A model generated the notes under the pieces. That model ran no database searches, had not been told where the DNA came from, and was given only the letters and a program-made list of their open reading frames with translations. This document shows, one piece after another, positions 44,741 to 56,105 of a stretch of 64,000 nucleotides of DNA (position 1 is its first letter; every line of letters begins with the position of its first letter). The stretch is from an uncultured Mycoplasmataceae bacterium (GTDB lineage Bacteria > Bacillota_I > Bacilli_A > Mycoplasmatales > Mycoplasmoidaceae), in assembly GCA_947041945.1 (NCBI GenBank), contig CAMREV010000003.1, positions 22,101 to 86,100 of the forward strand, given 5' to 3'. The translations under genes and the position numbers were made by a program.

Positions 44741-45866
44741 TATTCTTATAAAATAATCCTGCAGATATTGGGAAACAAATCATTCCAATTACTGCTGGTA
44801 AATAAAATGTGAACATCCTTCAAACAAATATTATATTGTTTACATTTTCTCTGAAAACATTATCAACATTAGTATTTATTCCGTTAATAAATGTAATTAT
44901 TAATATTTGAAGTGTTCCTTCAGCTCCTGGAATAGGAATTCAATTATTTGCTGTAACTGCTATATTTGTATAATTAAATCAATCTGAAAATGAAATATTT
45001 TCGAGTGACCCTGAAAGTTCAAAGGAAAAGTACATTGATGAATATAAAAATACATTTCATAATACATTTCCAATTAAAACAAAAATATAAAATTTATAAT
45101 TTCTCATTTCTTCAATAAACTCTTCTTTAAAAACAGCTTTTTTAACATATTTTATTTTCATATCTTCTTTTGTTTTGTAACTCATTCTAAATTTTTTTCT
45201 AATTCAATAATAAACACTATTTAAGAAAAAGTGAATTCTTCTACTATAAGTAAGTGCAAAGAAAGAAAAGAAAGCAATTAAATCAAATATTAAACCGGCA
45301 AATGCTAATCAATAACTTGCTGATCATTCGATTGTATTCCCAAACTCACCATATGAAGCACTCACAATAAAAAACGAAGGTCAAGTCACTAATATTTGTG
45401 CAAGAGGGTTCATGATTCCTGTTGAAGCTAATATTAATAATGATTTTCTTGTTGTTAATCCATGTGTTTTTAATCAATACAATGAATAGGGCTCATTACC
45501 AATAGAAAATGGTGTGATGGCATTTAAAAAAGAACCAATGAAAACAAGAAATATTCAATCATATCATTTGGCTGAGCAATTTTCTTTTTTAAGTCTTATA
45601 TATATCACAATGTATCTTAGAAATGATGAAAACAAAGGAAAGGCAAACATTAATATCAATCAAAGAAAAAACATATTGTTTGGTTGTTTAAAACCTTGGA
45701 TAAAAAAATTATTAATTGAATTAATATCTATTTTTAACAATAGAATAGAAATTGTGATTGAAAAAGCAATAGCAAAAATAGCAGCAAAAAAAAGAATTGT
45801 TATTCTTTTCTTTGTAAAGAAATTATTTTTTTCAATAACCGAGTCTGCTTTTTCTAGTTCTTTCAT
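44721..45866 (-). CDS. YbhN/MprF-type membrane protein (LPG synthase transmembrane region family)
   Basis: A 381-residue membrane protein with about eight helices. Features of the UPF0104 / lysylphosphatidylglycerol synthase transmembrane family are the FPLFSSFLRYIV helix, NAITPFSIGNEPYSLYWL with its conserved Asn-Glu-Pro, and a late ANNWIPIPGAEGTLQILI block. It has no C-terminal synthase domain, so it is not a full MprF. In other bacteria such proteins are flippases or lipid-related, and the glycosyltransferase gene just upstream on the same strand suggests glycolipid work. ATG 45866 is used; another ATG four bases upstream is out of frame. Confidence 0.75.
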
Positions 45867-45927
45867 TCATGATCCTAAAAATTATCTATATATATTATAA
45901 AATTATTATTCAATAATAACAATTTAA

Positions 45928-46827
45928 TTAAAATATTTTATATAAGATAAAAAACATAAATTTTCATGGAGATTTTGGAAATTTAATCATTCCATTTTCT
46001 TTCTCTATTTTTTTTATTTTTTTTATATATTCTTTTTTAGAAATTCCCTCAGACAAAAATAAAACATAGTTAATATTTATTGAAAGAAGAAATGCTAATA
46101 TATCATTAACATATCTTGGATTTTTTCCCTTGAATTCATTATTTGCATCAATAAAAGCAGATTGCATTTGACCAATTGCCATATCTAGCTTATCCTTTTC
46201 AAAAACAAATCTGCTTTTTGGATTTTTATCAGTTGTTCAATGATAACTTTTTTCAAGTATGAAACCAGCATCATTTAGTTTAATCATTATTTTTACAATT
46301 GCACCAATATCTTCAAACATTTTATATTTTTCATCATAAGAAAGATTATTATCTATTCAAAAACTTTTTTTAAAAAAGATATTTCATACATAAGTTAAAT
46401 TATCAATACAGTATTTTTCTTTAGTGGTATTTTTTTTTATTTTTGAATGTGTTTTAAATGTTTTATTATTTTTATAGCAAGGACTAAAAATACATTCATA
46501 TTCTTTTTCAGAAACTTTATCTTTGAAATGTTGTACACACTTATCTTCCACTCAATCATCTGCATCAACAAAGTAAAAATAATCACCTTTACAGTTATTT
46601 ATTAAAGTATTTCTTCCGGCAGTTAAACCTTTGTTTTCAATATTCAAAACTCTCACATTATCATTATTTAACTCATACTCTTTTATTATTGATAAAGTAT
46701 TATCTGTTGATCCATCGTTTAAAATTAAAATTTCATCAATTTTAATTGTTTGATTTAGTAAACTATCAATACATCTTTTTATATACAGCTCTTCATTATA
46801 GCAAGGTACTAAAACACTTAATTTCAT
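45928..46827 (-). CDS. Family 2 glycosyltransferase
   Basis: A 299-residue glycosyltransferase with an intact GT-A domain: MKLSVLVPCYNEELYIKRCI, EILILNDGSTDNTLSII, GLTAGRNTLINNCKGD and the metal site YFVDADDW. The C-terminal half is helical and Lys-rich without a membrane anchor until possibly the last residues (WKFMFFILYKIF). Family members transfer a nucleotide-sugar residue to lipids or glycans. It lies 61 bases upstream of the YbhN-like gene on the same strand, which hints at a shared role in membrane glycolipids. Confidence 0.85.
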
Positions 46828-46941
46828 ATTAATCCTAAGAATCTTTTATATATTATAAATCTATTTAACTTTTATTAGGAAAATAAATATTTTATCTTTC
46901 TCTATAATTTTATATTATGTTATACTATCTTAGTTATAATT

Positions 46942-47613
46942 ATGGCTAGATTAAGAAATATAAAAAATTCAAATGAAATTCTAAGTAATAGCAAAAATTT
47001 TATAAATGATTTTGAAAATTATAAAGGAAAATGAAACAAAGAAGTTTTTCACAATACAAATCCTATACATATAGAGATAGGTTCTGGAAAAGGAAAATTT
47101 ATTTGTGAACTTGCTTTACAAAATCCAAATATAAATTTTATTGCAATAGATAGAGCAGAATCAATTCTAGTTAAATTGTCAAAGAAAGTAGATTTAGAAA
47201 AATTAGAAAACATTAGAATTATTTTATTAGATGCTAGTAAATTAAGTACGATTTTTAAAAAAAACGAGATAGAAAAAATTTATTTAAATTTTTCAGATCC
47301 TTGACCCAAGAAAAGGCATTCAAAAAGAAGGTTGACACATATAAATCATTTAAACATTTATAATGAAATTACTTCAAAAAACTCTTTAGTTGAATTCAAG
47401 ACGGATAACATCAATTTATTTTTATTTACATTAGAAACACTTGAGGAAAATAATTTTGCAATAATCAGCAAAACATTTGATCTTGAGAATGATGATAAAT
47501 TGAATAAACAAAATATAAAAACAGAATATGAAAAGAAATTTATGGAAAAGGGCTTTAAAATAAATAAAGTTGTTTTTTACATAAATAAAAAGGAAAAAAA
47601 TAATGAAATTTAA
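46942..47613 (+). CDS. trmB: tRNA (guanine-N7)-methyltransferase TrmB
   Basis: Makes m7G46 in tRNAs using SAM. The 223 residues have the SAM site IEIGSGKGKFICELA, FIAIDRAESILVK, and the family-specific NFSDPWPKKRHSKRRLTH, where the Trp is TGA. No Shine-Dalgarno is visible; a TATACT box (46921-46926) so close to ATG 46942 suggests a very short leader. The gene overlaps the helicase gene by 11 bases. Confidence 0.92.
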
Positions 47614-49246
47614 AGATTTAAATTTAAACGAAAAAATATTAGAAAATTTGAGTAAACACGGTTATGAAGAACCAACTCCAATTCAAGAAAAAGTAATTCC
47701 AGTTTGTCTAAGCGGAAAAGATATACTTGGTTGTGCTCAAACAGGTACTGGTAAGACAGCATCTTTTGCATTACCAATTATTAACATGTTGGCTGAAAAT
47801 CCAAGAAAAAGAGAAGATGAAATAATTATTAAATATTTAGTTCTTACTCCTACTAGAGAGTTAGCAATGCAAGTTTTTGATAACTTCAAAAAATATGGAA
47901 GCGGTTTATATCAAAGATATGCTTGTTTTTATGGTGGAGAATCAAAAAGATTTAACATCAAAACATTAAAAGATGGTGTCGATGTTGCTATTTGTACTCC
48001 AGGAAGATTACTAGATTTAGTTAGTTCAAGATATATGAATATTTCTAATGTAAAAACAATAGTTTTAGATGAAGCAGATTTAATGCTTGATATGGGATTT
48101 ATTACTGATGTTAAAAAAATAATCAGTTTCTTACCAAAGGATCACCAAACATTATTTTTCTCAGCTACGATGCCAAAAGCAATTCAATCATTAGTTGAAA
48201 AAATTATGAAACCTGAATATGAAAATATTATTACATCTCCACCTTCATCTACAATTGAAAGTATAGATCAAACAGGATACTGTGTAGAAAAAAGACATAA
48301 AAGAGAATTACTTTTAAAATTAATAAATGAAAGCAATATTGATTTAGGAATTATTTTTGTTAGAACAAAAATAGAAGCAGACTCTATTAATAGATTCTTG
48401 CTTGATAATAAAATATCTGCTAAATCTATTCATGGTGATAAAGAGCAAAGACAAAGAACTAGAATAATAAAAGAATTTAAAGAAAGAAAAATTAGAATTC
48501 TAGTTGCAACAGATGTTGCTTCAAGAGGAATTCACGTTGATAATATTTCACATATTATTAATTATGATTTACCAGATTCTTCAGAAACTTATGTACATAG
48601 AATTGGTAGAACAGGTAGAGCTAAAAGTAAAGGTACTGCATTCTCAATTTTCACAAACACTGATAAAGGTAAAATTGCTGATATCCAAAAAACTACTGGA
48701 AAAAGTGTTGAATGTTTTAGTGTAACACCAGATACAATGGAATTTTCTCCATTAGTAATTGATAACTCTGAAAGATCGTCAGGATCTTCAAGAAATAGAT
48801 CAAGAAGAGGCGGTTCAAGATCTTCAGGTTATAGCTCTAGGGGCGGAAACACAGGCTCTTATTCTGGTAACAGAGATGGAAATAGAGATAGAAGATCATA
48901 TTCTGGCAACAGAGATGGTAACAGAGACGGAAGATCATATTCTGGAAACAGAGACGGAGAAAGAAAGTCTTATTCTGGAAACAGAGATGGTGAAAGAAAA
49001 TCTTACTCTGGAAATAGAGATGGTGAAAGAAAATCTTATTCTGGCAACAGAGATGGTGAAAGAAAATCTTACTCTGGAAACAGAGATGGAGAAAGAAAAT
49101 CTTATTCTGGTAATAGAGATGGCGAAAGAAAATCTTACTCTGGAAATAGAGATGGCGAAAGAAAATCTTATTCTGGTAACAGAGATGGCGAAAGAAAGTC
49201 TTATTCTGGAAATAGAGATAGAAACAACAACAATAAATCTAATTAA
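47603..49246 (+). CDS. DEAD-box RNA helicase with tandem-repeat tail
   Basis: A 547-residue ATP-dependent RNA helicase. Motifs run in order: Q motif EEPTPIQEKVIP, I AQTGTGKT, Ia PTRELA, Ib TPGRLLD, II VLDEADLMLD, III FFSATMP, IV IIFVRTK, V ATDVASRGIH and VI HRIGRTGRA. After residue 385 the tail is an Arg/Gly/Ser-rich low-complexity region with eight exact copies of YSGNRDGERKS, an RG-type RNA-binding tail like those of CsdA/CshA helicases. Such proteins act in ribosome assembly and the RNA degradosome. It is translated from inside the end of trmB. Confidence 0.95.
   Translation: MKFKDLNLNEKILENLSKHGYEEPTPIQEKVIPVCLSGKDILGCAQTGTGKTASFALPIINMLAENPRKREDEIIIKYLVLTPTRELAMQVFDNFKKYGSGLYQRYACFYGGESKRFNIKTLKDGVDVAICTPGRLLDLVSSRYMNISNVKTIVLDEADLMLDMGFITDVKKIISFLPKDHQTLFFSATMPKAIQSLVEKIMKPEYENIITSPPSSTIESIDQTGYCVEKRHKRELLLKLINESNIDLGIIFVRTKIEADSINRFLLDNKISAKSIHGDKEQRQRTRIIKEFKERKIRILVATDVASRGIHVDNISHIINYDLPDSSETYVHRIGRTGRAKSKGTAFSIFTNTDKGKIADIQKTTGKSVECFSVTPDTMEFSPLVIDNSERSSGSSRNRSRRGGSRSSGYSSRGGNTGSYSGNRDGNRDRRSYSGNRDGNRDGRSYSGNRDGERKSYSGNRDGERKSYSGNRDGERKSYSGNRDGERKSYSGNRDGERKSYSGNRDGERKSYSGNRDGERKSYSGNRDGERKSYSGNRDRNNNNKSN
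48938..49201 (+). repeat. 33-bp tandem repeat, eight copies
   Basis: Eight head-to-tail 33-bp units encode eight identical 11-residue peptides (YSGNRDGERKS). The units differ only at synonymous sites, and two longer variants of the unit precede them. Unit length is a multiple of three, so gain or loss of copies would keep the frame. Confidence 0.9.
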
Positions 49247-49305
49247 TTAAAATATTCAAAAAAAGACTAATACACAAAAACTTATTAATTTTATAATAAT
49301 TTTTA

Positions 49306-49311
49306 TATAAT
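49306..49311 (+). promoter_or_regulatory. Candidate -10 box of the dnaE operon
   Basis: A TATAAT hexamer lies 20 bases before ATG 49331, which has GGAG at 49321-49324. It would start the run of genes from 49331 to coaE. Confidence 0.45.
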
Positions 49312-49330
49312 ATGTTTAATGGAGTATTAG

Positions 49331-49567
49331 ATGAAGTTATTCAAAATGATGAAAAAAGATTCAACAATAACAGAAGATAAGAAAACAGCTTCTGAAACAA
49401 AAATAATTAACTTAAATGATATAAATATTTCTGAAAATGAAGATGATAAAATGAATTATTGTGAGTCTCTAACAATCGATGAAATTAGATACAAATTAAA
49501 AAATGAAGATTTAGATGTAGAAATGAAAAAAACTATGGAAAAATGTTTAAAGGAAAGAACTAAATAA
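49331..49567 (+). CDS. Small acidic protein upstream of dnaE
   Basis: A 78-residue hydrophilic protein, rich in Lys, Glu and Asp, with a helical C-terminal half (SLTIDEIRYKLKNEDLDVEM). No family is recognised. A clear GGAG and -10 box precede it, and it ends two bases before dnaE, so it is likely expressed as the first gene of the dnaE-exo-mutM-coaE operon. No signal peptide or membrane helix is present. Confidence 0.6.
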   Translation: MKLFKMMKKDSTITEDKKTASETKIINLNDINISENEDDKMNYCESLTIDEIRYKLKNEDLDVEMKKTMEKCLKERTK

Positions 49568-49569
49568 GA

Positions 49570-52479
49570 ATGTCTATTAATATAAATACACATTCTTATT
49601 ATTCTTTATTAGAGTCTACATTATCAACAGACGATATAATTTCCTTTGCGGTTCAAAATAATCAAAAACATGTTTTCTTAACTGATTCAAACTTATATGG
49701 CTCAATCGAATTTTACAACAAAGCAATAGAAAAAGGTTTAATCCCGATTATAGGATTAGATATTTTTTATTTAAATAATAAATTATTAATATTTCCGACT
49801 AGCAATGAAGGATATAAAAATTTAATAAAAATATCATCTAATATTTTACAAAAAAAAGATTTTGACATAAATGCTTACTTGCAAGATATTTTAATAATTT
49901 TTAATGATAAAAAAATAGATGGAATTAATCCCAACTATTTCTTTACTAGAAACACAAATTCAAATACCGATATTTTTATTAATGAAGCAAGAGTATTAAA
50001 ACAAGAAGATCAAAAAACTTTAAAAATTATGAATGCAATTAAATTTGAAAAAAAGATAAATGATTTCATAAATGATGAAGAACATAAAAATCTTCTAACA
50101 GATTCAGAATTTAAAAAACTAAGTTCAAACAATTTTGCTAATCATGATAAATTATTAGATCTATTAACATGAAAAAAAGAAATGAATAGAGCTGAAATTA
50201 TCAAATTTCCTTTAAGTGAAAATATTACTTCTAAAAATTATTTAAAAAAATTATGTGAAGAATCTTTAATTGAAAAAATTGATCAAAATAATATTCAAAC
50301 ATATAGAGATAGACTTAGTCATGAATTATCTGTTATTGATTCTATGGGATTTAATGATTATTTCTTAATTGTTCATGATTTTATTAAAGAAGCAACAAAT
50401 AGAGATATTTTAATTGGTCCAGGAAGGGGTTCTTCTTCTGGTTCACTAGTATCTTTTCTTTTGGATATAACAAAAATAGACCCAATCAAATACAATTTAA
50501 TTTTTGAAAGATTTTTAAATCCAAATAGAAACTCATTACCGGATATTGACATAGATATAATGGATAAAAAAAGAGAAGAAATAATTGAATACATTTTCAA
50601 TAAATATGGAAATGATCATGTTGCACACATTATTACTTTTCAAAGAATAAAAGCTAAAATGGCTATAAGAGATGTTGGAAGAGTTTTAGATATTGACTTA
50701 AAAATAATAAATAGAATAAGTAAATTAATATCAACTGATTTTGAATTAGATATTTTTGGAGCAATTAATAAAAATACTGAATTAAAAAATTTTTACTCTG
50801 ACTATAAGGAATTATTTGATTCCGCAAGCAAATTAATTGGAGCTCCAAGACAAGCCGGAATTCATGCTGCTGGTATAGTTTTATCAAGAGAAAAATTAAC
50901 AGATGTAGTTCCTCTTCAATTAAGTGCTAACAACATTGTTACAACTCAAGTTTCTATGGAATATTTAGAGTCATTAGGTTTATTAAAAATGGACTTACTT
51001 GGTTTAAGTAATCTTACTACAATTTATAATGTAATAAAATTAATAAACATGAATATGAAAATGAAAATGTCTTTAGAAAACATTCCGCTAGAAGATGCAA
51101 AAGTTTTTAGAGAAATATCACAAGGAAATACAATTGGAATATTTCAATTAGAATCTCCAGGAATGAGAAGTAATTTAAGAAAAATAAAACCAAGAAATAT
51201 TGAAGATATTTCATTAGTTTCTGCACTTTATAGACCTGGCCCTCAAAAGAATATTCCAGCATTTATAAACGGAAGATTTTCAAAGGAGCCAATTGATTAT
51301 ATTGATGAAAGAATTAAAGATATTTTAGAGCCAACTAGCGGAATTATTGTATATCAAGAACAAGTTATTCAAATTACTCAAAAAGTAGCAAATTTTTCTG
51401 CTGCAGATGCAGATATTTTTAGAAAAGTAATGTCAAAAAAAGAAGGTAAAAAAATGGAATCAATAAAAGATAAATTTATTGAATCTGCAATTAACAATAA
51501 TTACTCAAGAAAAGTTTCAGAAGAAATTTTTAATTATATTGAAAAATTTGCTAGCTATGGTTTTAATCATTGTCACTCAATTTCTTATGCATTAATAAGT
51601 TATTGAATGGTTTATTTAAAAACAAATTATCCATTATATTTTATGAGTGTTTTATTTAAGACTTCAGAAAGTAGTCATGACAAGGTAGGTCTTTATTGTA
51701 ACGAAGCCTTAAGAATGAATCTAAAAATTGAAAAACCTAATATAAATATTTCTTCTAAAAGTTTTATCATTTTTAACAAAACTATTTATTTTGGTTTTTC
51801 AGCAATAAAAGGAATTGGAACTGAAACTGCTAATAAAATTATTAAAATAAGAAATGAATCATCTAATAAAAAGTTTAGTAGTTTTGAAAATTGTATAACA
51901 TCATTATTTATTGGTGGAATTGGTGAGTCATCTCTTGAGACATTGATATATTCTGGTTCTTTTGATTGTTTTGAAAAAAGCAAGAAATTTATGATTGATA
52001 ATTTAAAAGAAGCAATCGAAATTTCAAAAAATATTGATGAAAAGGGAAATTATATTTTCACTCCAAACTGAATTATTAATGAAGAAACAACTGAAGAAAA
52101 AGAAAAATTCTTAGATAATCAGTTTGATTTAATTGGCTTTAATTTTTCAAAGGAAAAAAATGATAAGTTTTCGGAAATAAGAAATAGTTATTCTGATCAA
52201 AAGTTAGATACCATTGCCGATATCGTTCATGAAGATAAAGGAAATTTTTACACAATATTATTTAAAATCCAGAAAGTAGAAGTGCGTATGACAAAATTTA
52301 ATAAAGAAATGGCATTTATTAAAATCTGTGATGAAGAAAATTCTGATAGTTTATCTTGTTTTAACTACAGTAATCTAAAAGATAAGATTGTTGAATCTAA
52401 TTATATAATTGCTGTGATAAAAGCAGATGCTCGTTATAAGCAACTTATTGAAATAAAAGAGGTTATTAAAAATGAATAA
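49570..52479 (+). CDS. dnaE: DNA polymerase III alpha subunit, DnaE type
   Basis: A family C replicative polymerase of 969 residues, shorter than most DnaE. The N-terminal PHP domain is present but lacks most metal ligands (THSYYSLLES, LTDSNLYGSIEFY), so no phosphatase or proofreading activity is expected. The polymerase core has GPGRGSSSGSLVSFLL, the catalytic Asp cluster PDIDIDIMDKKREEI, and the ALYRPGPQ and GIIVYQEQVIQITQ blocks; an OB-type domain ends the protein. In low-GC Gram-positives DnaE works with PolC. TGA-Trp codons lie at 50170, 51604 and 52069. It overlaps the exonuclease gene by eight bases. Confidence 0.95.
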
Positions 52480-53350
52480 AAAAGCAATAGTTATTGATGG
52501 AAACTCATTATTATATAGAGCATTTTATGCGACATATAACCAACTAGAATTTTATAAGAAAAATAACTTAAAACCTTTAAATGCTCTAAAGCTAATGTTA
52601 CAAATATTTTTTAAATTACTATATTTAGAAAAATATGATTATGCAGTTATTGCATATGACCATAAAGATAAAACATTCAGAGATGATATTTTTGATGATT
52701 ACAAAAAGAACAGAAAGAAAACACCAGAAGAATTGATTGAACAAATCCCATTAGTTCATGAAATTTCTAAATTATTTGGATTTCAATTTGAATGTGTGTC
52801 TGGAATTGAAGCTGATGATGTTGTTGGATCTGCTTCGAAGATTCTATCTAAAAATGGAGTTAAGGTGGATGTTTATACTTCTGATAAAGATATTTTACAA
52901 TTGGTTGATGAAAACATAAATGTTGTTTTATTTAAAAAAGGAATTTCAGATACAATAATAAACACAATTGATAATTTCAAAAATCTTAATGAAGGATTAA
53001 TGCCAAATCAAATTGCTGAATTTAAAGGATTAGCAGGAGATGCATCTGATAATCTTATTGGTGTAAAGGGAATTGGTAAAAAAACAGCAATTGATTTACT
53101 AATGGAATTTGAAAATATATATGGAATTTATAAAAACATAGATAAAATTAAAAGTAAGAGCACACAAGAAAAACTGGTTAAAGATAAAGATAATGCATTT
53201 ATGTTTAGAGATTTAGCTACTATTGAAATTAATTATTTTGATGATAAAAATATTGATTACTTTAGAATAAAAAATATTGAATTAGAAGAACTAAAAAAAA
53301 TAATTAAAAAATACAACTTTAACGGTTTTGACAAATACTTAGGAGAATAA
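52472..53350 (+). CDS. 5'-3' exonuclease (Pol I N-terminal type)
   Basis: A stand-alone flap/5' nuclease of 292 residues, like the N-terminal domain of DNA polymerase I. It has KAIVIDGNSLLYRAFYA, the metal-site blocks IEADDVVGSASKIL and VYTSDKDILQLVD, and the helix-hairpin-helix GVKGIGKKTAIDLL. Mycoplasmas lack full-length Pol I and use such a protein to remove RNA primers. The place between dnaE and mutM is the same as in the M. genitalium gene order as I know it. Confidence 0.93.
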   Translation: MNKKAIVIDGNSLLYRAFYATYNQLEFYKKNNLKPLNALKLMLQIFFKLLYLEKYDYAVIAYDHKDKTFRDDIFDDYKKNRKKTPEELIEQIPLVHEISKLFGFQFECVSGIEADDVVGSASKILSKNGVKVDVYTSDKDILQLVDENINVVLFKKGISDTIINTIDNFKNLNEGLMPNQIAEFKGLAGDASDNLIGVKGIGKKTAIDLLMEFENIYGIYKNIDKIKSKSTQEKLVKDKDNAFMFRDLATIEINYFDDKNIDYFRIKNIELEELKKIIKKYNFNGFDKYLGE

Positions 53351-53351
53351 T

Positions 53352-54188
53352 ATGCCAGAAATGCCAGAAGTGCAAACACTAATTGACTCTCTATTAGAAG
53401 AAGATATCTTAAATAAAAAAATTAAAGATGTAACTTTTTATATGGAAAAATTATTTAAGAATTGCACTCCTAATGAATTTAAAGATTTTGTATTAAATGA
53501 AAAAATAATTAATATTGACCGAATTGGGAAATATTTAATTTTTCATCTTTCAAATAAAAAGGTTTTTGTAGTCCATTTAAGAATGGAAGGAAAAATTTTC
53601 TATCAAGATTCAAATAGCAAGTATGATGAAAAACACACTTTGTTAAGAATTAGTTTTGGCAAAAAAGAAATGAGATATCAAGATACAAGAAAATTTGGAA
53701 CTTTTCATATTTTTCTTGAAGAAAATTATAAGAATTCAAAAGAGTTATCAAAATTGGCTTTAGATCCTTTGCAAGAAGGTTTTGATTGAAAATATCTTAA
53801 ATGCAACATTTCTAAATCAAACAAGTTTATCAAAACTGCGCTATTAGATCAAACAAATGTTGCAGGTATTGGAAACATTTATGTTGATGAAATTTTATTT
53901 GCATCAAAAATTCATCCTGAAAGTAAGTGTAACAAACTAACTGATGATAATTTTAAAACTATAGCATCAAATTCAAAAAAAATAATTAAAAAAGCTATTG
54001 ATAATAAAGGGACAACCATTTCAACATACATGTACAAAAAAGAATCAAAAGGAGAATTTCAAAAATTTTTAAACGTTCATACAAAAAAAGATAGTGACTG
54101 TGTAAATTGCAAAACAAAAATAACAAAAATGAAAGTCAATGGTAGAGGAACATATATCTGTTCAAATTGTCAGGTAAATAAGAAGTAA
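53352..54188 (+). CDS. mutM: Formamidopyrimidine-DNA glycosylase
   Basis: Removes 8-oxoguanine and formamidopyrimidines from DNA. The 278 residues start MPEMPEVQTLIDSL, with catalytic Pro2 and Glu3. They show HLRMEGKIFYQ, DTRKFGTFHIF, LLDQTNVAGIGNIYVDEILF and a C-terminal zinc finger with two CxxC pairs (CVNC and CSNC). The last codons overlap the start of coaE by one base. One TGA-Trp is at 53787. Confidence 0.95.
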
Positions 54189-54718
54189 TGAAAATTTGTT
54201 TAACAGGATATAGAAACACTGGAAAATCAACCTTTATAGATTGTATAAAAAAATACAATTGAGAAGTTTATATGGCAGATGATTTTATACATGAAATATA
54301 TAAAAAAAATAGAATAGGATATGAATTCATATCTAATACTTTTGGATCAGAATACACTACATCAATTGAAGTTGATCGTATTAAATTAAATGAATTAGTT
54401 TTAAGGGACAAAGAATCTTTAAAGAAGTTAAATGAATTTTGCCACAAACAAATTTATGAATGAATAGAGTCACTAAATGGAGAAAAAGTAATTGTTGAAC
54501 TTGCTATATATATGTTAAGTCCTTCTTTTTTTGAAAAACTATTTAATAAAGTAATTTTGGTTGAAAGAAAAAACAATCCTATAGATGTTAATCATATTAG
54601 TAAATTTTTAACCTTTCCTGTAAAATTTGAACCAGATTATGTTTTAGAAAATAATTCAACAATTGAAGAATATATTAAAAATAATAATATATTTTGTAAG
54701 TCATTAAATAATAATTAA
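54188..54718 (+). CDS. coaE: Dephospho-CoA kinase
   Basis: Last step of coenzyme A synthesis. The 176 residues have a P-loop GYRNTGKSTFID at residues 7-18, a short DDFIHEIYKKNRIG segment that fits the dephospho-CoA site, the FGSEYTTSIEVDRIKLNELV pattern, and VILVERK. The protein is shorter than typical CoaE (about 200 residues) and the P-loop reads NTGKS rather than GSGKS, so the assignment is by pattern and by position after mutM, as in related mycoplasmas. Two Trp are TGA. Confidence 0.78.
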
Positions 54719-54755
54719 ATTATAATAATATAAACTATTATCGAATGGAAACAAA

Positions 54756-56105
54756 ATGGAAATAAATAAAAAAAACAAATATGAGAAAACATTAATTGCT
54801 GTAGATTCTAAAAACTCTATAGTAAAAAAAGAAAAAAAATTATTTGAAACATTTGAGGAAAAAAACAATATTTATATGGTTTTTCCAAAAAATTTTAAAG
54901 AAGTTAATACGCCTGATTTTTCTTGAGCATTAAAATCTTTCTTTTCAAAACAAAAATCAGGGATAAATATTGATCTTGAATCATTCTTAAATTTAAAAAG
55001 TGCTGATACAAAAAGATGTTCAATAATAAACTCTCTTGTAACATGAGGTTCTTTTTTTAATGAAAAACCTTTTTCAATGAAAACTATAAAAGAAGAAAAA
55101 TTTACAAATAATATAATTGTTCCAAAAGGTCATGAAGATTGTGTAAAGAATTCTTTAGTATTAGCAGAAGCTCAATTTGTATGTAGAAGATTACAAGATT
55201 CACCAAGTTCTGAAATTAATCCAATAACTTTTGTTGCTGAAATTAAAAAATTATTTAAACCTTTTGAAAAGCAAGTTACTATTAAAGTTTTAAATAAAAA
55301 AGATATTGAGAAAAAAGGAATGAATCTTTTACTTGGAGTTAATGCAGGTAGTATTATTGAACCTAGATTATTAGTTATTGAATATAAGGGATCAACTTCA
55401 AAAGAAAAATTTGCTTATGTTGGAAAAGGTATAACATACGATACAGGTGGTATGAATATTAAAACTGGTAATTTCATGAGACAAATGAAATTTGATATGT
55501 CAGGAGCGGCAATTGTTTGTACAACATTATATGCATTAGTTAAAAATAAAATAAAAACTAATGTGTCTATTGTTGCACCTCTTACTGAAAATTTAGTAAG
55601 TCCAACAGCTATTAGACCAGATGATATTCTAACTGCTTATAATGGAAAAACTGTTGAAATAGATAATACAGATGCAGAAGGTAGACTTGTTCTTGCTGAT
55701 GCATTACATTATGCTGTAAAAGATTTAAAAGCAACTAAATTAGTAGATATTGCAACATTAACTGGTGCAATGGTTTACTCACTTGGTGAAACATACAGTG
55801 GTGTTTGAACTACTGAAGAAGAAGATTGAATTAATTTTAAAAACACAGCTGATAAATCAGGTGAATATGTTTGAAGACTACCTTTACACAATGATTTTAG
55901 AAGAATGCTAGATTCAGATTTCGCAGATATTAAAAACTCAGTAAGTAATCCAAGAGCTGGTTCTTCAAGAGCTGCTTGTTTCTTAGTAGAATTTACAAGT
56001 GGAAAACCATACATTCATCTTGATGTAGCTGCAACAGCAGATTCTGGAGATAAAGGTCAAGCTGTAATGCTGAAAACTCTTTACAACTTTGCAAGGACAA
56101 TGTAA
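54756..56105 (+). CDS. pepA: Cytosol (leucyl) aminopeptidase, M17 family
   Basis: A zinc/manganese aminopeptidase of 449 residues. The catalytic domain has AYVGKGITYDTGGMNIKTG, with metal-binding Lys and Asp, MKFDMSGAAIV, ENLVSPTAIRPDDILTAYNG, and the signature NTDAEGRLVLADALHYA. It recycles amino acids from imported peptides. The N-terminal 110 residues are weakly conserved. The start at 54756 is the first in-frame ATG; a TATAAT box lies near 54721. The stop shares a base with the next small gene. Confidence 0.94.

Noticed and set aside
45867..45870. ATG at 45870 on the minus strand as start of the YbhN-like protein
   Set aside because: It is out of frame with the conserved membrane domain; ATG 45866 is in frame.
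45514..45900. Plus-strand 128-codon frame opposite the YbhN-like gene
   Set aside because: It is antisense to a gene with clear membrane-family motifs and has no motif of its own.
48759..49250. A 163-codon frame in another phase over the helicase repeat region
   Set aside because: It is a product of the 33-bp repeat; codon use and the clear helicase frame show that it is a shadow.
49570..50172. Loss of metal ligands in the DnaE PHP domain as an anomaly
   Set aside because: E. coli DnaE also has a degenerate PHP domain with a similar sequence, so this is ordinary.
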